A DNA stretch of 64,000 nt from Eubacterium sp. AF16-48 (lineage in GTDB: Bacteria; Bacillota; Clostridia; Lachnospirales; Lachnospiraceae): the NCBI RefSeq assembly GCF_003479405.1, contig NZ_QUHB01000005.1:62001-126000 (forward strand), read 5' to 3'. This document shows positions 23,777-32,727 of this stretch, piece after piece. Position 1 is the stretch's first letter. Every line of letters begins with the position of its first letter. The notes beneath the pieces are model-generated. The model made no database searches, was not told the origin of the DNA, and was given only the letters and a program-made list of their open reading frames with translations. The position numbers were made by a program, and so were the translations under genes.

Positions 23777-23808
23777 AAAGGACTGCCACCATACAGTGGC
23801 AATCCTTT
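23777..23808 (-). terminator. Terminator after glnN
   Basis: Arms AAAGGACTGCCAC and GTGGCAATCCTTT (one mismatch) with a 6-base loop, followed in the minus transcript by U-rich sequence. It lies just downstream of the glnN stop. Confidence 0.8.
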
Positions 23809-23838
23809 CATTAATAATCAATTAATTATCTATGTTCT

Positions 23839-25932
23839 TTACAGTTCAAAAACAAGATCTCCATATGTTGGCATTGGCCATAATTCCTTAGGCATTATAA
23901 GTTCAAGTTCGTCAGCCGGCTTTCTAAGCTCTGCCATAGCTGCCATAACATCATCCTTATATTCTTCTGCTTTGCACTTTATACATTCAGCATCTGCTGC
24001 CTTAGCAGTAACTTCCTCTAATGCCTTAACAGCTGTTTTCATTTCAGCTAATTTTCCTGAAACTTCTGATAACATATCTGCCTGTACTGAAGCATCTGCT
24101 CCTGCTTCTTTTACTGCAATTACAGTATCTGCAAGCTTCTTAGTATACTTAACTGCTGCAGGAATAATCATCTTGTTAGCCATTTCAATCATTGTTAATG
24201 CTTCAATGTTTCTAACACCTGCATACTGTTCAAATAAAATATCCTCTCTTGCTTCAAGTTCAGCCTTTGAAAGGACGTTAAACTTCTCATACATTTCAAC
24301 TGTAGTGTCATCAACTAATGCAGGAATTGCATCAACAATTGACTTGCAGTTTGGAAGTCCTCTCTTTTCTGCTTCAACAGGCCACTCCTCTGAATATCCG
24401 TTACCGTTAAATACGATTCTTTCATGTTCTCTCATTAACTTAGCTGTATATTCTTCTACTGCCTTGTTAAAGTCTTCTGCTCCCTCTAATGCATCACATG
24501 CATTGCTGAAAGCTTCAGCCATCATTGTATTAAGTACTGTATTTGTATCACCAATTGAATTAGATGAAGCAACCATTCTGAACTCAAATCTGTTGCCTGT
24601 AAATGCAAATGGTGATGTTCTGTTTCTATCTGTAGGGTCTTTTTCAAGTACAGGAAGCTTCTTGATACCAAAATCAAGTGTTCCTGATGAAAGACTTGAT
24701 GTAGCCTTACCATTCTTAATTATCTGGTCAACAATATCACCAACCTGATCTCCAAGATACATTGAAATAATAGCAGGAGGTGCCTCGTTTGCTCCTAATC
24801 TGTGGTCGTTACCTGTATTAGATGCAGCAAGTCTTAAAAGAACTGCATGTCTGTCAACAGCTGCCATTGTACAAGCTAACACTAACTGGAATAACTTGTT
24901 GTTTTCAGGTTCCTTTCCCGGCTTAAACAAATTGATTCCGTCATCAGTTGTAAGTGACCAGTTGTTATGCTTACCTGAACCGTTAATTCCATCAAAAGGC
25001 TTCTCATGTAATAAGCATACAAATCCATGCTTTCTTGCTGTTTTCTTTAAAATATCCATTACTAAAAGGTTGTTATCAAGGGCAACATTTGAAACTGAAA
25101 AAATTGGGGCAATTTCGTGCTGTCCCGGCGCAACCTCACGATGCTGTGTTTTTGCTGTAATACCTAATTTCCAAAGCTTAACATTTAAATCTTCCATAAA
25201 TGCCTTTACATTTGGAGCAATTGAGCCAAAATACTGGTCATCCATTTCCTGTCCCTTAGGAGGCATAGCACCGAAAAGTGTACGTCCCGTGTAAATAAGG
25301 TCAGGTCTCTTCATATATTTATCTTCATCCACAAGGAAATATTCCTGTTCCGGTCCAACGTATGAGAAAATTCTCTGAGTCTTTTCATCACCAAATAATC
25401 TCATAAGTCTTACACCCTGCTTACTTACTGCATGCATTGCTTTAAGTAATGGAGTCTTTGTATCCAATGACTCACCTGTGTATGAGCAGAATGCTGTAGG
25501 TATGCAAAGAGTTCCTTCCTTAATGTAAACAGGTGATGTGATATCCCATGCTGTATATCCTCTTGCACTACATGTAGCTCTAAGTCCACCTGATGGGAAT
25601 GAAGATGCATCAGGTTCACCCATAAGTAAATCTTTTCCTGTAAATGTATTCTCAATCTTTCCGTCTGTTACAGTTGAAGAAAATGAATCATGTTTTTCAG
25701 CTCCTACTGAAATAACATATGGCTGGAATACATGTGTAAAATGTGTAGCACCCTTTTCCAATGCCCATTCTTTCATAGCCTGTGCAACCACATCAGCTAA
25801 CTCCTCTGTAATTTCTCCACCCTGGTACATAAGGCTCTTAACCTTCTCATAATCGCTTTTTGGTAAACGGACTTTCATGACTGCATCATCAAAAACATCT
25901 TCACCAAAAACTTTCTCAATATTTACTCCCAT
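23839..25932 (-). CDS. glnN: Glutamine synthetase, type III
   Basis: 697 residues, the length of the type III family rather than the ~450 of type I. It makes glutamine from glutamate and ammonia with ATP. Catalytic-core motifs are TAKTQHREVAPGQHEIAPIF, GINGSGKHNNWSLTTD and TGNDHRLGANEAPPAII. The N-terminal VRLPKSDYEKVKSLMY and C-terminal helical part (EAGADASVQADMLSEV) are typical. It is expressed from a leader with an attenuator (25993-26080). No regulatory gene sits beside it. Confidence 0.96.
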   Translation of the reverse strand: MGVNIEKVFGEDVFDDAVMKVRLPKSDYEKVKSLMYQGGEITEELADVVAQAMKEWALEKGATHFTHVFQPYVISVGAEKHDSFSSTVTDGKIENTFTGKDLLMGEPDASSFPSGGLRATCSARGYTAWDITSPVYIKEGTLCIPTAFCSYTGESLDTKTPLLKAMHAVSKQGVRLMRLFGDEKTQRIFSYVGPEQEYFLVDEDKYMKRPDLIYTGRTLFGAMPPKGQEMDDQYFGSIAPNVKAFMEDLNVKLWKLGITAKTQHREVAPGQHEIAPIFSVSNVALDNNLLVMDILKKTARKHGFVCLLHEKPFDGINGSGKHNNWSLTTDDGINLFKPGKEPENNKLFQLVLACTMAAVDRHAVLLRLAASNTGNDHRLGANEAPPAIISMYLGDQVGDIVDQIIKNGKATSSLSSGTLDFGIKKLPVLEKDPTDRNRTSPFAFTGNRFEFRMVASSNSIGDTNTVLNTMMAEAFSNACDALEGAEDFNKAVEEYTAKLMREHERIVFNGNGYSEEWPVEAEKRGLPNCKSIVDAIPALVDDTTVEMYEKFNVLSKAELEAREDILFEQYAGVRNIEALTMIEMANKMIIPAAVKYTKKLADTVIAVKEAGADASVQADMLSEVSGKLAEMKTAVKALEEVTAKAADAECIKCKAEEYKDDVMAAMAELRKPADELELIMPKELWPMPTYGDLVFEL

Positions 25933-25992
25933 AGTTTCTGTTCCTTTCTTCTACTAACATATTTTTCCGCCAATTTCTTATGGAGCTACCAT

Positions 25993-26080
25993 AAAAAAAA
26001 GGACACTTCTCCAAATATACTGTTTTGAAGAACGCCCTTGTCCTTAATCTCATTTAGCGGTGAGGTACTACCTCATTCGC
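25993..26080 (-). promoter_or_regulatory. Attenuator leader of glnN, ANTAR-like
   Basis: In the minus transcript a strong hairpin (TGAGGT/ACCTCA, 26057-26080) is followed by AAGGACA, AAGGGC and GTTC, and then by TGTCCTT with eight U. AAGGACA (26039-26045) pairs with TGTCCTT (25999-26005) as an intrinsic terminator upstream of glnN. The same left arm can instead form a GGAC/GTTC hairpin whose six-base loop AAGGGC has A at position 1 and G at position 4. That rule defines the loops bound by ANTAR antiterminators, known to control nitrogen genes in Clostridia. The first hairpin does not obviously show the loop rule. Confidence 0.55.
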
Positions 26081-26209
26081 CCTATAATCTACATCATTTC
26101 TTTATAAAAATCAATAGCTACCAGGTATTTATCTAATTTTTTAAACCTTTTTCTTAATAAAATTAAGTTTAAGGCTTATTTTTGTAATTTTTTGTATTTT
26201 TTTGGCATT

Positions 26210-27085
26210 TTAATCCACTACTTCCTCACCTCTGTAGAGACAAACAATCTGTCTGTTTCCATAGTCGTCCACGCATGTTGAACACATTATAATTTTGTCG
26301 GAAGTGTCAGGTTTTCTAACTCCAAAATTGTATCTGCTTCTGGAAGATACAGTATTTATCCAGTTCTGAAACTCCCCGTCATTGGCAAATCCATATTTAT
26401 ATATATTTTCATTATCATCCTTATCTGAAAACACGGAAAATACATAATATATATAATGCCTATACCCTACATATATATCAAACGTAGGATGTTTCCTGCA
26501 AAAATCATCATCCCTAAAGTTCATCAGTTCCTTAAACATAGAGCCGTCTAACATATTGTGACCATATAAAATGCACATTTTTCCATCCAGTCCGGCAGTT
26601 CTGTAGTCCAAAAAGATGGCTCCTGCTCCATTGTAGACCTTGTCAGAGCCTCTCTTTAAATAAAAATCATTGTCACTATGCTCCACTATAGGATACTGTA
26701 TTCTGGTTCCGTTAAGCTTTATATAGCCCTTAGCCTCGTCATTATATTGAAGCATTTCTTTATAATCCCATTTCCATGTGGGAACAGATTTCGTGTATCT
26801 TATGGACTTATTGTTCTGACTTTTTTCAGTGGTTTTCTCTTCGTTGTCCTTAATAAACATCTGATTTATCTGGGCATATTTTTTCTCGTCCTCTTTGTAA
26901 TTCAAGTAGGATTCCGTGAGGTTATATGAGGCATAAATAAGTATCCCTCCTGCAAATAATATGGCAAACACTCGCACTACATTATATATTGCATTAGGGA
27001 TTTTTTTATGTTTTTTCCCGGTGATTTCGTTATTTAATTGTTCCTGTTTGCTATCCTTTGCCTTGTCCACTTTGTTACCTGCCAC
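26210..27085 (-). CDS. Class B sortase
   Basis: 291 residues by the longest frame. No ATG is available, so the start is a GTG at 27085 or more likely the GTG at 27070, which has GGCAGGT before it. One N-terminal membrane helix (VVRVFAILFAGGILIYASYNL). Catalytic triad: His in LYGHNMLDGSMF, Cys271 in IIMCSTC and Arg278 in GNRQIV. Class B enzymes anchor proteins with NPQTN-like signals or act in spore or pilus assembly. It is not next to a substrate gene and its partner is unknown; the adhesin at 4288-9666 has an LPQTG signal typical of class A. Confidence 0.9.
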   Translation of the reverse strand: MAGNKVDKAKDSKQEQLNNEITGKKHKKIPNAIYNVVRVFAILFAGGILIYASYNLTESYLNYKEDEKKYAQINQMFIKDNEEKTTEKSQNNKSIRYTKSVPTWKWDYKEMLQYNDEAKGYIKLNGTRIQYPIVEHSDNDFYLKRGSDKVYNGAGAIFLDYRTAGLDGKMCILYGHNMLDGSMFKELMNFRDDDFCRKHPTFDIYVGYRHYIYYVFSVFSDKDDNENIYKYGFANDGEFQNWINTVSSRSRYNFGVRKPDTSDKIIMCSTCVDDYGNRQIVCLYRGEEVVD

Positions 27086-27131
27086 ACTTTTTTTCTAAAC
27101 ATAATTATAAAATTATTTCCCTTAAAAATCA

Positions 27132-27168
27132 ACAAAAAGAAGGCTACTACCTAAAGTAACAGCCTTCT
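27132..27168 (-). terminator. Terminator after fba
   Basis: Arms AGAAGGCTACTAC (27138-27150) and GTAACAGCCTTCT (27156-27168), pairing with one mismatch, followed in the minus transcript by five U. Confidence 0.8.
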
Positions 27169-27213
27169 CTTGTTACAACGCCCCATTAAGAGCATTATAC
27201 AAATATTATTTAA

Positions 27214-28080
27214 TTATTCAGCTTTTCCAACTGAACCGAAAAGTTCCATCTTTTCTTTTACTGTAGCCTTAATAGCTTCAGCACCAGGAGCAAGAAGTTT
27301 TCTAGGGTCAAATCCCTTTCCTTCTAAGTCCTTTCCGGCTTCAATGTATTTTCTTGTTGCGTCAGCAAATGATAACTGACATTCTGTATTAACGTTAATC
27401 TTTGATACGCCAAGGTCAATAGCCTTCTTAATCATATCTTCAGGAATACCTGTACCACCGTGAAGAACTAATGGCATAACTCCTGTCTTCTGCTGAATAG
27501 CATCTAATGTTTCAAAGCTAAGTCCTTCCCAGTTTGCAGGATATTTTCCATGGATGTTACCAATACCTGCTGCAAGCATATCTACACCAAGATCTGCTAC
27601 TGCCTTACATTCGTCAGGATCTGCGCACTCGCCTCTTCCGATAACGCCATCTTCCTCACCACCAATTGAACCAACTTCTGCTTCAATTGACATGTCCATG
27701 TTATGTGCTACTGAAACTAATTCCTTAGTCTTTGCAATATTTTCTTCGATAGGATAATGTGAACCATCAAACATAATTGATGTGAATCCAGCTTTAATAC
27801 ACTTATAGCATCCTTCATATGTTCCATGATCTAAGTGAAGTGCTACAGGAACAGTGATTCCCAATTCTTCATCCATAGCCTTTACCATAGCTGCTACTGT
27901 TTTAAATCCTGTCATATACTTTCCGGCACCTTCTGATACTCCTAAAATAACCGGGCTCTTTAATTCCTGTGCTGTTAAAAGGATTGACTTTGTCCATTCA
28001 AGATTGTTGATGTTGAACTGTCCAACAGCATAATGTCCTGCTTTTGCCTTTTCCAACATTTCCTTAGCTGATACTAACAT
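27214..28080 (-). CDS. fba: Fructose-bisphosphate aldolase, class II
   Basis: 288 residues. A zinc enzyme of glycolysis and gluconeogenesis. Metal and catalytic residues are in VALHLDHGTYEGC, SIEAEVGSIGGEEDG, GIGNIHGKYP and LVLHGGTGIPED; INVNTECQLSFAD binds substrate. GGAGGTACATT precedes the ATG. It is monocistronic with its own terminator. Confidence 0.96.
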   Translation of the reverse strand: MLVSAKEMLEKAKAGHYAVGQFNINNLEWTKSILLTAQELKSPVILGVSEGAGKYMTGFKTVAAMVKAMDEELGITVPVALHLDHGTYEGCYKCIKAGFTSIMFDGSHYPIEENIAKTKELVSVAHNMDMSIEAEVGSIGGEEDGVIGRGECADPDECKAVADLGVDMLAAGIGNIHGKYPANWEGLSFETLDAIQQKTGVMPLVLHGGTGIPEDMIKKAIDLGVSKINVNTECQLSFADATRKYIEAGKDLEGKGFDPRKLLAPGAEAIKATVKEKMELFGSVGKAE

Positions 28081-28162
28081 AATGTACCTCCATAAAATTC
28101 ATTAATTGTTATATTCTAAACAACCGTAATTAGTATACTCCATTTTACTTAAAATGCCAATA

Positions 28163-29506
28163 CTATTTTATGGTAATTTTTGCGGTTTTACTCCATTTTC
28201 CGAAAATTTTCTTACCCCTTGAATCAATGGAATAGGCACGTACTTTTACCTTGTAAGTTTTCCCGGAAACAAATTTTCCAAAAGTTACGATTTTAGATTC
28301 TGAATATTTTGTTTTTTTGCCTACTTTTATCTGATAGCCGTCAACCTTACCCTTTACTTTGTACTTAACTGTCGCCATTTTTCTGTAAATCTGCTTAGTT
28401 GAAGTGATTTTTGTCTGCTTAACTGAGATTTTCTGCCATTTAGCTTTGGCAGTTATATCTGACTTTATCATTGTTGATTCAGTTAATTTTTTATCTCCAT
28501 TATACCAACCTAAAAATTTGTATCCCTTACGTTTAACATTTGGCAGAATTATTGTTTCCCCTGCTAATACCTTTTGCTGATTTACCACCTTGGTAATGTT
28601 ACTAAACTTCACTGAATAAACCGGTACGCTGCTTTTTTCAGATTCTTCCCATACACCGTCATATGAACCGTTATCACATTTTCTCTGATAAACTCTCACA
28701 TAATCAACCATCATTTTTTCAGATACAAAATCGTCTTCCGGTGGGAAATAAGGTAAATTGCCTCCCACTGCCAAATTAAGAATAATGTAAAACGGCTTTT
28801 TTAATTCTGATTTGTGGCTTTCTTTTAAGCTAAATGTTTTGTAAACCTTTCCGTCTACCGTCCATTGCATTTGTTTCGGAGTCCAGATAAGACCATATGT
28901 ATGCCATGCTGTTTTATCCTTGAAATTTTTAGTGCTGGAAGCCTCATAAGTATCTCTTCCCGGTCTGTCTTTTTCATTTTCCCAGTGAATTGTGCCCTGA
29001 GCAAACTGATAGCTGTTCCATGTTTCAAGAATATCTATTTCTCCGCAGTACGGCCAGCCTTTGTCATTGTATCCCAACATCCAAAATGCCGGCCACATTC
29101 CTGTAACTGCCGGCACTTTCATACGTGCCTCAATTTTTCCATATTTAAAGGACTGCAAATTTGATGTTTTAATTCTTCCTGATGTATACTTTGTAGCCTT
29201 TTTCATTCCCGGACCTTTATAATTATCCGCTCTGGCTGTTATAACAAGGGAACCGTTTTCCACCTTTACATTATCTTTCCTGTCCGTATAATACTCCAGT
29301 TCATTGTTTCCCCAGCCGAAATTTGCGCCACCATTTCCTATATCATAAGTCCAATTTTTTAAATTAAGTTTTGTGCCGTTAAATTCGTCGCTCCAAACCA
29401 TTTTGTACTGTGTGGATTTTGTAGCTGCATTAATATTTTTAACACCAAAACCTAACAATGTGCCTATTAATGTTATCATAAATATCCTTTCTGCTATTTT
29501 TCCCAT
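28163..29506 (-). CDS. Secreted GH16 beta-glucanase with wall-associated tail
   Basis: 447 residues from the ATG at 29504-29506, which has AAAGGAGGAAAT upstream; a longer frame lacks a site. A signal peptide or membrane anchor lies at the N-terminus. The GH16 jelly-roll domain (about 40-280) carries the active-site motif GEIDILETWN (nucleophile and acid/base Glu) and flanks typical of laminarinases or lichenases (VWSDEFNGTKLNL, MWPAFWMLG). An InlB-type repeat (GYKFLGWYNGDKKLTES) and a fibronectin-like basic C-terminal domain follow. It probably degrades beta-1,3- or mixed-linkage glucans from diet or yeast walls. Substrate is inferred. Confidence 0.9.
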   Translation of the reverse strand: MGKIAERIFMITLIGTLLGFGVKNINAATKSTQYKMVWSDEFNGTKLNLKNWTYDIGNGGANFGWGNNELEYYTDRKDNVKVENGSLVITARADNYKGPGMKKATKYTSGRIKTSNLQSFKYGKIEARMKVPAVTGMWPAFWMLGYNDKGWPYCGEIDILETWNSYQFAQGTIHWENEKDRPGRDTYEASSTKNFKDKTAWHTYGLIWTPKQMQWTVDGKVYKTFSLKESHKSELKKPFYIILNLAVGGNLPYFPPEDDFVSEKMMVDYVRVYQRKCDNGSYDGVWEESEKSSVPVYSVKFSNITKVVNQQKVLAGETIILPNVKRKGYKFLGWYNGDKKLTESTMIKSDITAKAKWQKISVKQTKITSTKQIYRKMATVKYKVKGKVDGYQIKVGKKTKYSESKIVTFGKFVSGKTYKVKVRAYSIDSRGKKIFGKWSKTAKITIK

Positions 29507-29678
29507 ATTTCCTCCTTTAAAATATTTTACCACTTATGTTAAGTTTATAAAAAAATGTCACTGCTATAAAGGTGTCTTTTTTTTAATTGGTGCATTTTTT
29601 ATAGCAAATATATTCAGAACCATACGTTTTTTTTAGCATACATTAATAATGTAAATCATAAAGGAAAAGGTATGTTAA

Positions 29679-30071
29679 ATGGCTTGTAATATGAATAACA
29701 ATATGGGAAATTCCCCTATAAACAGTCGTGGCTGTTTAAACTCAAGGTGTGGAAATACCCGCAATATGAACTGCAACATGAATACAATGCATAATGGCAC
29801 CAGTTGTGGTATGAATCGTAGCTTCAATGCCGGTAACAGGCAGATGCCTCCGTCCCACCGTGATTCTGATAATTCCACACATGAATGTGGATGTAAAAGG
29901 AATGAAGGTTGCGACCGCGGCAATGAACCTGTAGATTCCATGGTTCCTGCTATGTCATATGTTCCGTGGCAGATTTGGAGAAATATTTACTGTATAGAAG
30001 AAGGACTGGAAAAAGGCACCATTTTTGAAGATATGGATAAACCTTATATTGGGAGGTGTGGTAAAAAATGA
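29679..30071 (+). CDS. cotJA: Spore coat protein CotJA with long Cys/Asn/Met N-terminus
   Basis: 130 residues. The C-terminal ~50 residues match CotJA (AMSYVPWQIWRNIYCIEEGL, then GTIFEDMDKPYIG). The first ~80 residues are a low-complexity extension rich in Asn, Met, Cys and Gly (NMNNNMGNSP, RGCLNSRCGNTRNMN, HECGCKRNEGC). Many Cys suggest cross-linking in the coat, which is inferred. The upstream CATACATT resembles a sigma-E -10 box. The gene overlaps cotJB by 4 bases. Confidence 0.88.
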   Translation: MACNMNNNMGNSPINSRGCLNSRCGNTRNMNCNMNTMHNGTSCGMNRSFNAGNRQMPPSHRDSDNSTHECGCKRNEGCDRGNEPVDSMVPAMSYVPWQIWRNIYCIEEGLEKGTIFEDMDKPYIGRCGKK

Positions 30072-30328
30072 AAAACATGTGCAAAGAAGATTTAATGAAA
30101 ATTATTACTCAGGCAAGCTTTGCCATGGATGATACCCGATTGTTTTTAGACACTCATCCCAATTGCACTGAAGCTATTGCGTTCCATCAGAAGATGGAGA
30201 AGGTGCGCCAGGAGGCATGGGATGAGTATACTAAGAGATTTGGGCCGCTAAGATTTTATGAAACCGATAATTGCGATTATTGGGAGTGGAATAAAGGTCC
30301 TATGCCTTGGGAAGGAGGTAATTGCTAA
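30068..30328 (+). CDS. cotJB: Spore coat protein CotJB
   Basis: 86 residues. Contains DLMKIITQASFAMDDTRLFL, HPNCTEAIAFHQKM and RFGPLRFYETD; this is the CotJB pattern. It acts with CotJA and CotJC in the inner spore coat. It overlaps cotJA by 4 bases and cotJC by one base (TAATG), so the three are translated together. Confidence 0.93.
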   Translation: MKNMCKEDLMKIITQASFAMDDTRLFLDTHPNCTEAIAFHQKMEKVRQEAWDEYTKRFGPLRFYETDNCDYWEWNKGPMPWEGGNC

Positions 30329-30933
30329 TGTATGTTTATGAAAAAAGACTCCAGTACCCGGTAAATATTAAATGCAGGAATCCTAAAATGGCACAGGTGA
30401 TTATAAGCCAGTATGGTGGACCCGATGGCGAAGCTAGTGCTGCCATGCGTTATATGTCTCAAAAATATGCCATGAAAAATTCCCGTGTTGCCGGATTGTT
30501 GAACGATATCGCAACTGAAGAAATGTCACACCTCGAAATCGTCGGAACCATAGTTTCCCAGTTGGTTAAAGATCTTCCATGTGATGAAGTAGATGTGGCA
30601 GGCTTTGAGAAATACTATGTTGACCATACTTTAGGAGTGTGGCCACAGGCGGCAAGCGGAGTTCCTTTTACAGCTACTGAATTTCAGTCTTCCGGTGACC
30701 CTATTGCAGACTTAGTGGAGGATATGGCTGCGGAACAGAAAGCCAGAAAGACTTACGATAACATTTTAAGTCTTGTAAAAGATAACAAAGTAGCAGATCC
30801 AATACGATTCCTGCGTAAACGGGAAATTGTTCATTTCCAGCGTTTCGGTGAAGCTTTAAGACTTATTAACGAAGATTTGGATAAAAAGAATTTCTATGCT
30901 TTCAATCCAAGCTCCTGCGTAAAAAACTGCTAA
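30328..30933 (+). CDS. cotJC: Spore coat protein CotJC, manganese-catalase-like
   Basis: 201 residues. The start is the ATG at 30328-30330 after GGAAGGAGGTAATTGCTA. Ferritin-like fold of the Mn-catalase family: EASAAMRYMSQKYAMKN, IATEEMSHLEIVGTIV and EQKARKTYDNIL give the Glu and His ligands. Family members protect spores against peroxide. A stem-loop without a T-run follows at 30937-30984. Confidence 0.94.
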   Translation: MYVYEKRLQYPVNIKCRNPKMAQVIISQYGGPDGEASAAMRYMSQKYAMKNSRVAGLLNDIATEEMSHLEIVGTIVSQLVKDLPCDEVDVAGFEKYYVDHTLGVWPQAASGVPFTATEFQSSGDPIADLVEDMAAEQKARKTYDNILSLVKDNKVADPIRFLRKREIVHFQRFGEALRLINEDLDKKNFYAFNPSSCVKNC

Positions 30934-30936
30934 TTT

Positions 30937-30984
30937 AAAATCCGGGCAGATTTTCAATTAAAAACTTGAATGTCTGCCGGATGA
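30937..30984 (+). terminator. Stem-loop after cotJC
   Basis: Arms ATCCGG.CAGA and TCTG.CGGAT with TTCAA/TTGAA closing an inner loop. No T-run follows, so termination is possible but not certain. Confidence 0.4.
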
Positions 30985-31055
30985 TTACATAATTGTTATA
31001 AATTCCGTTAAAATAATATACACTTGATTTCCGGATTTCCATTACAAATTCTCTG

Positions 31056-31084
31056 TTGGTTTTTACTCTAATCTGGGGTATACT
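31056..31084 (+). promoter_or_regulatory. Promoter of pfk
   Basis: TTGGTT (31056-31061), a 17-base spacer and TATACT (31079-31084), 54 bases before the start codon. Confidence 0.65.
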
Positions 31085-31137
31085 GTACGTATATTCATTT
31101 TTTAAATTTAAAAATTTTTACAGCGAGAGGAGAAATT

Positions 31138-32382
31138 ATGAAGAATTGTCTAGTTGCCCAGTCAGGCGGGCCTACCGTAGCCATTAATGCCAGTCTTGCC
31201 GGTGTTATACAAGGGGCTATTGATAGCAAACAATTTGACAAAATATATGGTTCTTTAAACGGAGTTCAGGGGCTTTTAAACGGGAGGCTAATGGACTTGT
31301 CCCAAAAATTTGAAGACACCCCTATGTTTATTGAGCTTTTAAAAAAATCGCCTTCCATGTATTTAGGTTCATGCCGTTATCAGCTTCCTGATTACTCAGA
31401 AGATGATGCGCCATATGCCTACATTTTTAACAAATTTGAACAGTATGACATTGATGCCTTTTTCTATATTGGTGGAAATGATTCAATGGATACGGTGGAC
31501 AAGCTTAGCACCTATGCCAAAGCTATTGACAGGGACATAAAGATTATTGGAATTCCAAAAACAATTGACAATGATTTATGTATTACCGACCACACCCCGG
31601 GATATGGTTCTGCGGCAAAATATGTGGCGTCTACTCTTTTGGAAATCGGTCATGATACCTCAATTTATCCTATTAACAGTGTAACTATTGTGGAAATAAT
31701 GGGACGTGATGCCGGATGGCTTACAGGGGCTTCAGTTTTAGCAAGAAATAAGTACAATTTTGCACCGCATCTTATTTACCTTCCAGAGGTCGCTTTTGAC
31801 GAAAAGCAGTTTATCAAAGATGTTCGTACTGCAATGGACAGATATAATAATGTTGTTATTGCAGTATCCGAGGGAATAAAGAATGCAAAGGGACAATATA
31901 TAAGTGCTACTTCTGCCGTGGAGGATACATTCGGTCATAGTCAGCTTAGTGGTACGGGAAAATGCCTTGAATATATTATCAAGCAAAATATTCAGGTAAA
32001 AGTTCGTTCCGTGGAAATCAACATTCTCCAAAGATGTGCAGCTCATATGTCCTCAATTACCGACATTGGTGAGGCGTTTCGTCTTGGCAGGCATGCTGTT
32101 GAAGTTGCACTTCAAGGTAAGACTGCTGTTATGGTTACTGCCATCAGGAAATCAAATTCTCCATATTCCGTAGATATGGGAGATACTGATGTTAAAAATG
32201 TTGCAGGTCTTGTAAAACATGTACCAAGGGAATGGATTAATGATATGGGCAATGATGTTACCCAGGAGTTTATTGATTATGTATATCCGTTGATTTTAGG
32301 TGAGCCTGTTGTAAAATACCAGCGTGGTATTCCTGATTATCTGGATATTTCGCATTTATTTCCAAATAAAATAGGTGAATAA
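31138..32382 (+). CDS. pfk: 6-phosphofructokinase, probably PPi-dependent
   Basis: 414 residues. It phosphorylates fructose 6-phosphate. Signatures are QSGGPTVAINASL, IGGNDSMDTVDKLS and GIPKTIDNDL, where Lys after Pro is the PPi-type residue (ATP enzymes have Gly). MGRDAGWLTGASVLARN follows. The GGNDS motif differs from the GGDGS of ATP enzymes. Length and motifs fit the diphosphate-dependent group of Clostridia. GAGAGGAGAAATT precedes the ATG. It stands alone in its transcript. Confidence 0.92.
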   Translation: MKNCLVAQSGGPTVAINASLAGVIQGAIDSKQFDKIYGSLNGVQGLLNGRLMDLSQKFEDTPMFIELLKKSPSMYLGSCRYQLPDYSEDDAPYAYIFNKFEQYDIDAFFYIGGNDSMDTVDKLSTYAKAIDRDIKIIGIPKTIDNDLCITDHTPGYGSAAKYVASTLLEIGHDTSIYPINSVTIVEIMGRDAGWLTGASVLARNKYNFAPHLIYLPEVAFDEKQFIKDVRTAMDRYNNVVIAVSEGIKNAKGQYISATSAVEDTFGHSQLSGTGKCLEYIIKQNIQVKVRSVEINILQRCAAHMSSITDIGEAFRLGRHAVEVALQGKTAVMVTAIRKSNSPYSVDMGDTDVKNVAGLVKHVPREWINDMGNDVTQEFIDYVYPLILGEPVVKYQRGIPDYLDISHLFPNKIGE

Positions 32383-32390
32383 ATATGTTT

Positions 32391-32426
32391 AAAGGAGTAG
32401 GATATTGCTTTCTACTCCTTTTTATT
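32391..32426 (+). terminator. Terminator after pfk
   Basis: Arms AAAGGAGTAG (32391-32400) and CTACTCCTTT (32412-32421), then a run of T. Confidence 0.9.
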
Positions 32427-32541
32427 ACAGTGATATTTTCCCAATAATATCTATATATCACCATAGTATTTTTTCAAGATTTTAATTCCAGATGCTATTG
32501 TATGCAACAAAAAAACAGTACCGGAAACCGATACTGTTTAG

Positions 32542-32614
32542 CTGGCCCACAAGGATTCGAACCTTGAAAATGCTGGAGTCAGAGTCCAGTGCCTTACCAT
32601 TTGGCGATGGGCCA
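32542..32614 (-). tRNA. tRNA-Gln (anticodon CUG)
   Basis: The minus-strand cloverleaf has acceptor TGGCCCA/TGGGCCA, the anticodon stem CTGGA/TCCAG with loop CTCTGAC, so anticodon CUG for CAG codons. T-arm AAGG TTCGAAT CCTT. 73 nt; CCA is not encoded. Confidence 0.95.
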
Positions 32615-32727
32615 TCGTCTTGCGACAGAGAATATTCTATCACACCCCATTTTATATTGCAAGTGTTTTTTTAATTATTTTAAGGTATTTTCTGTTTTTT
32701 CACCTTTTCCAATATAAATATTGCCAT

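Noticed and set aside
23603..23821. A 72-codon minus frame in the gap after the integrase remnant
   Set aside because: It runs through terminators and palindromes and has no ribosome site.
23972..24748. A 258-codon plus-strand frame inside glnN
   Set aside because: It is antisense to a highly conserved gene and shows no known domain or ribosome site.
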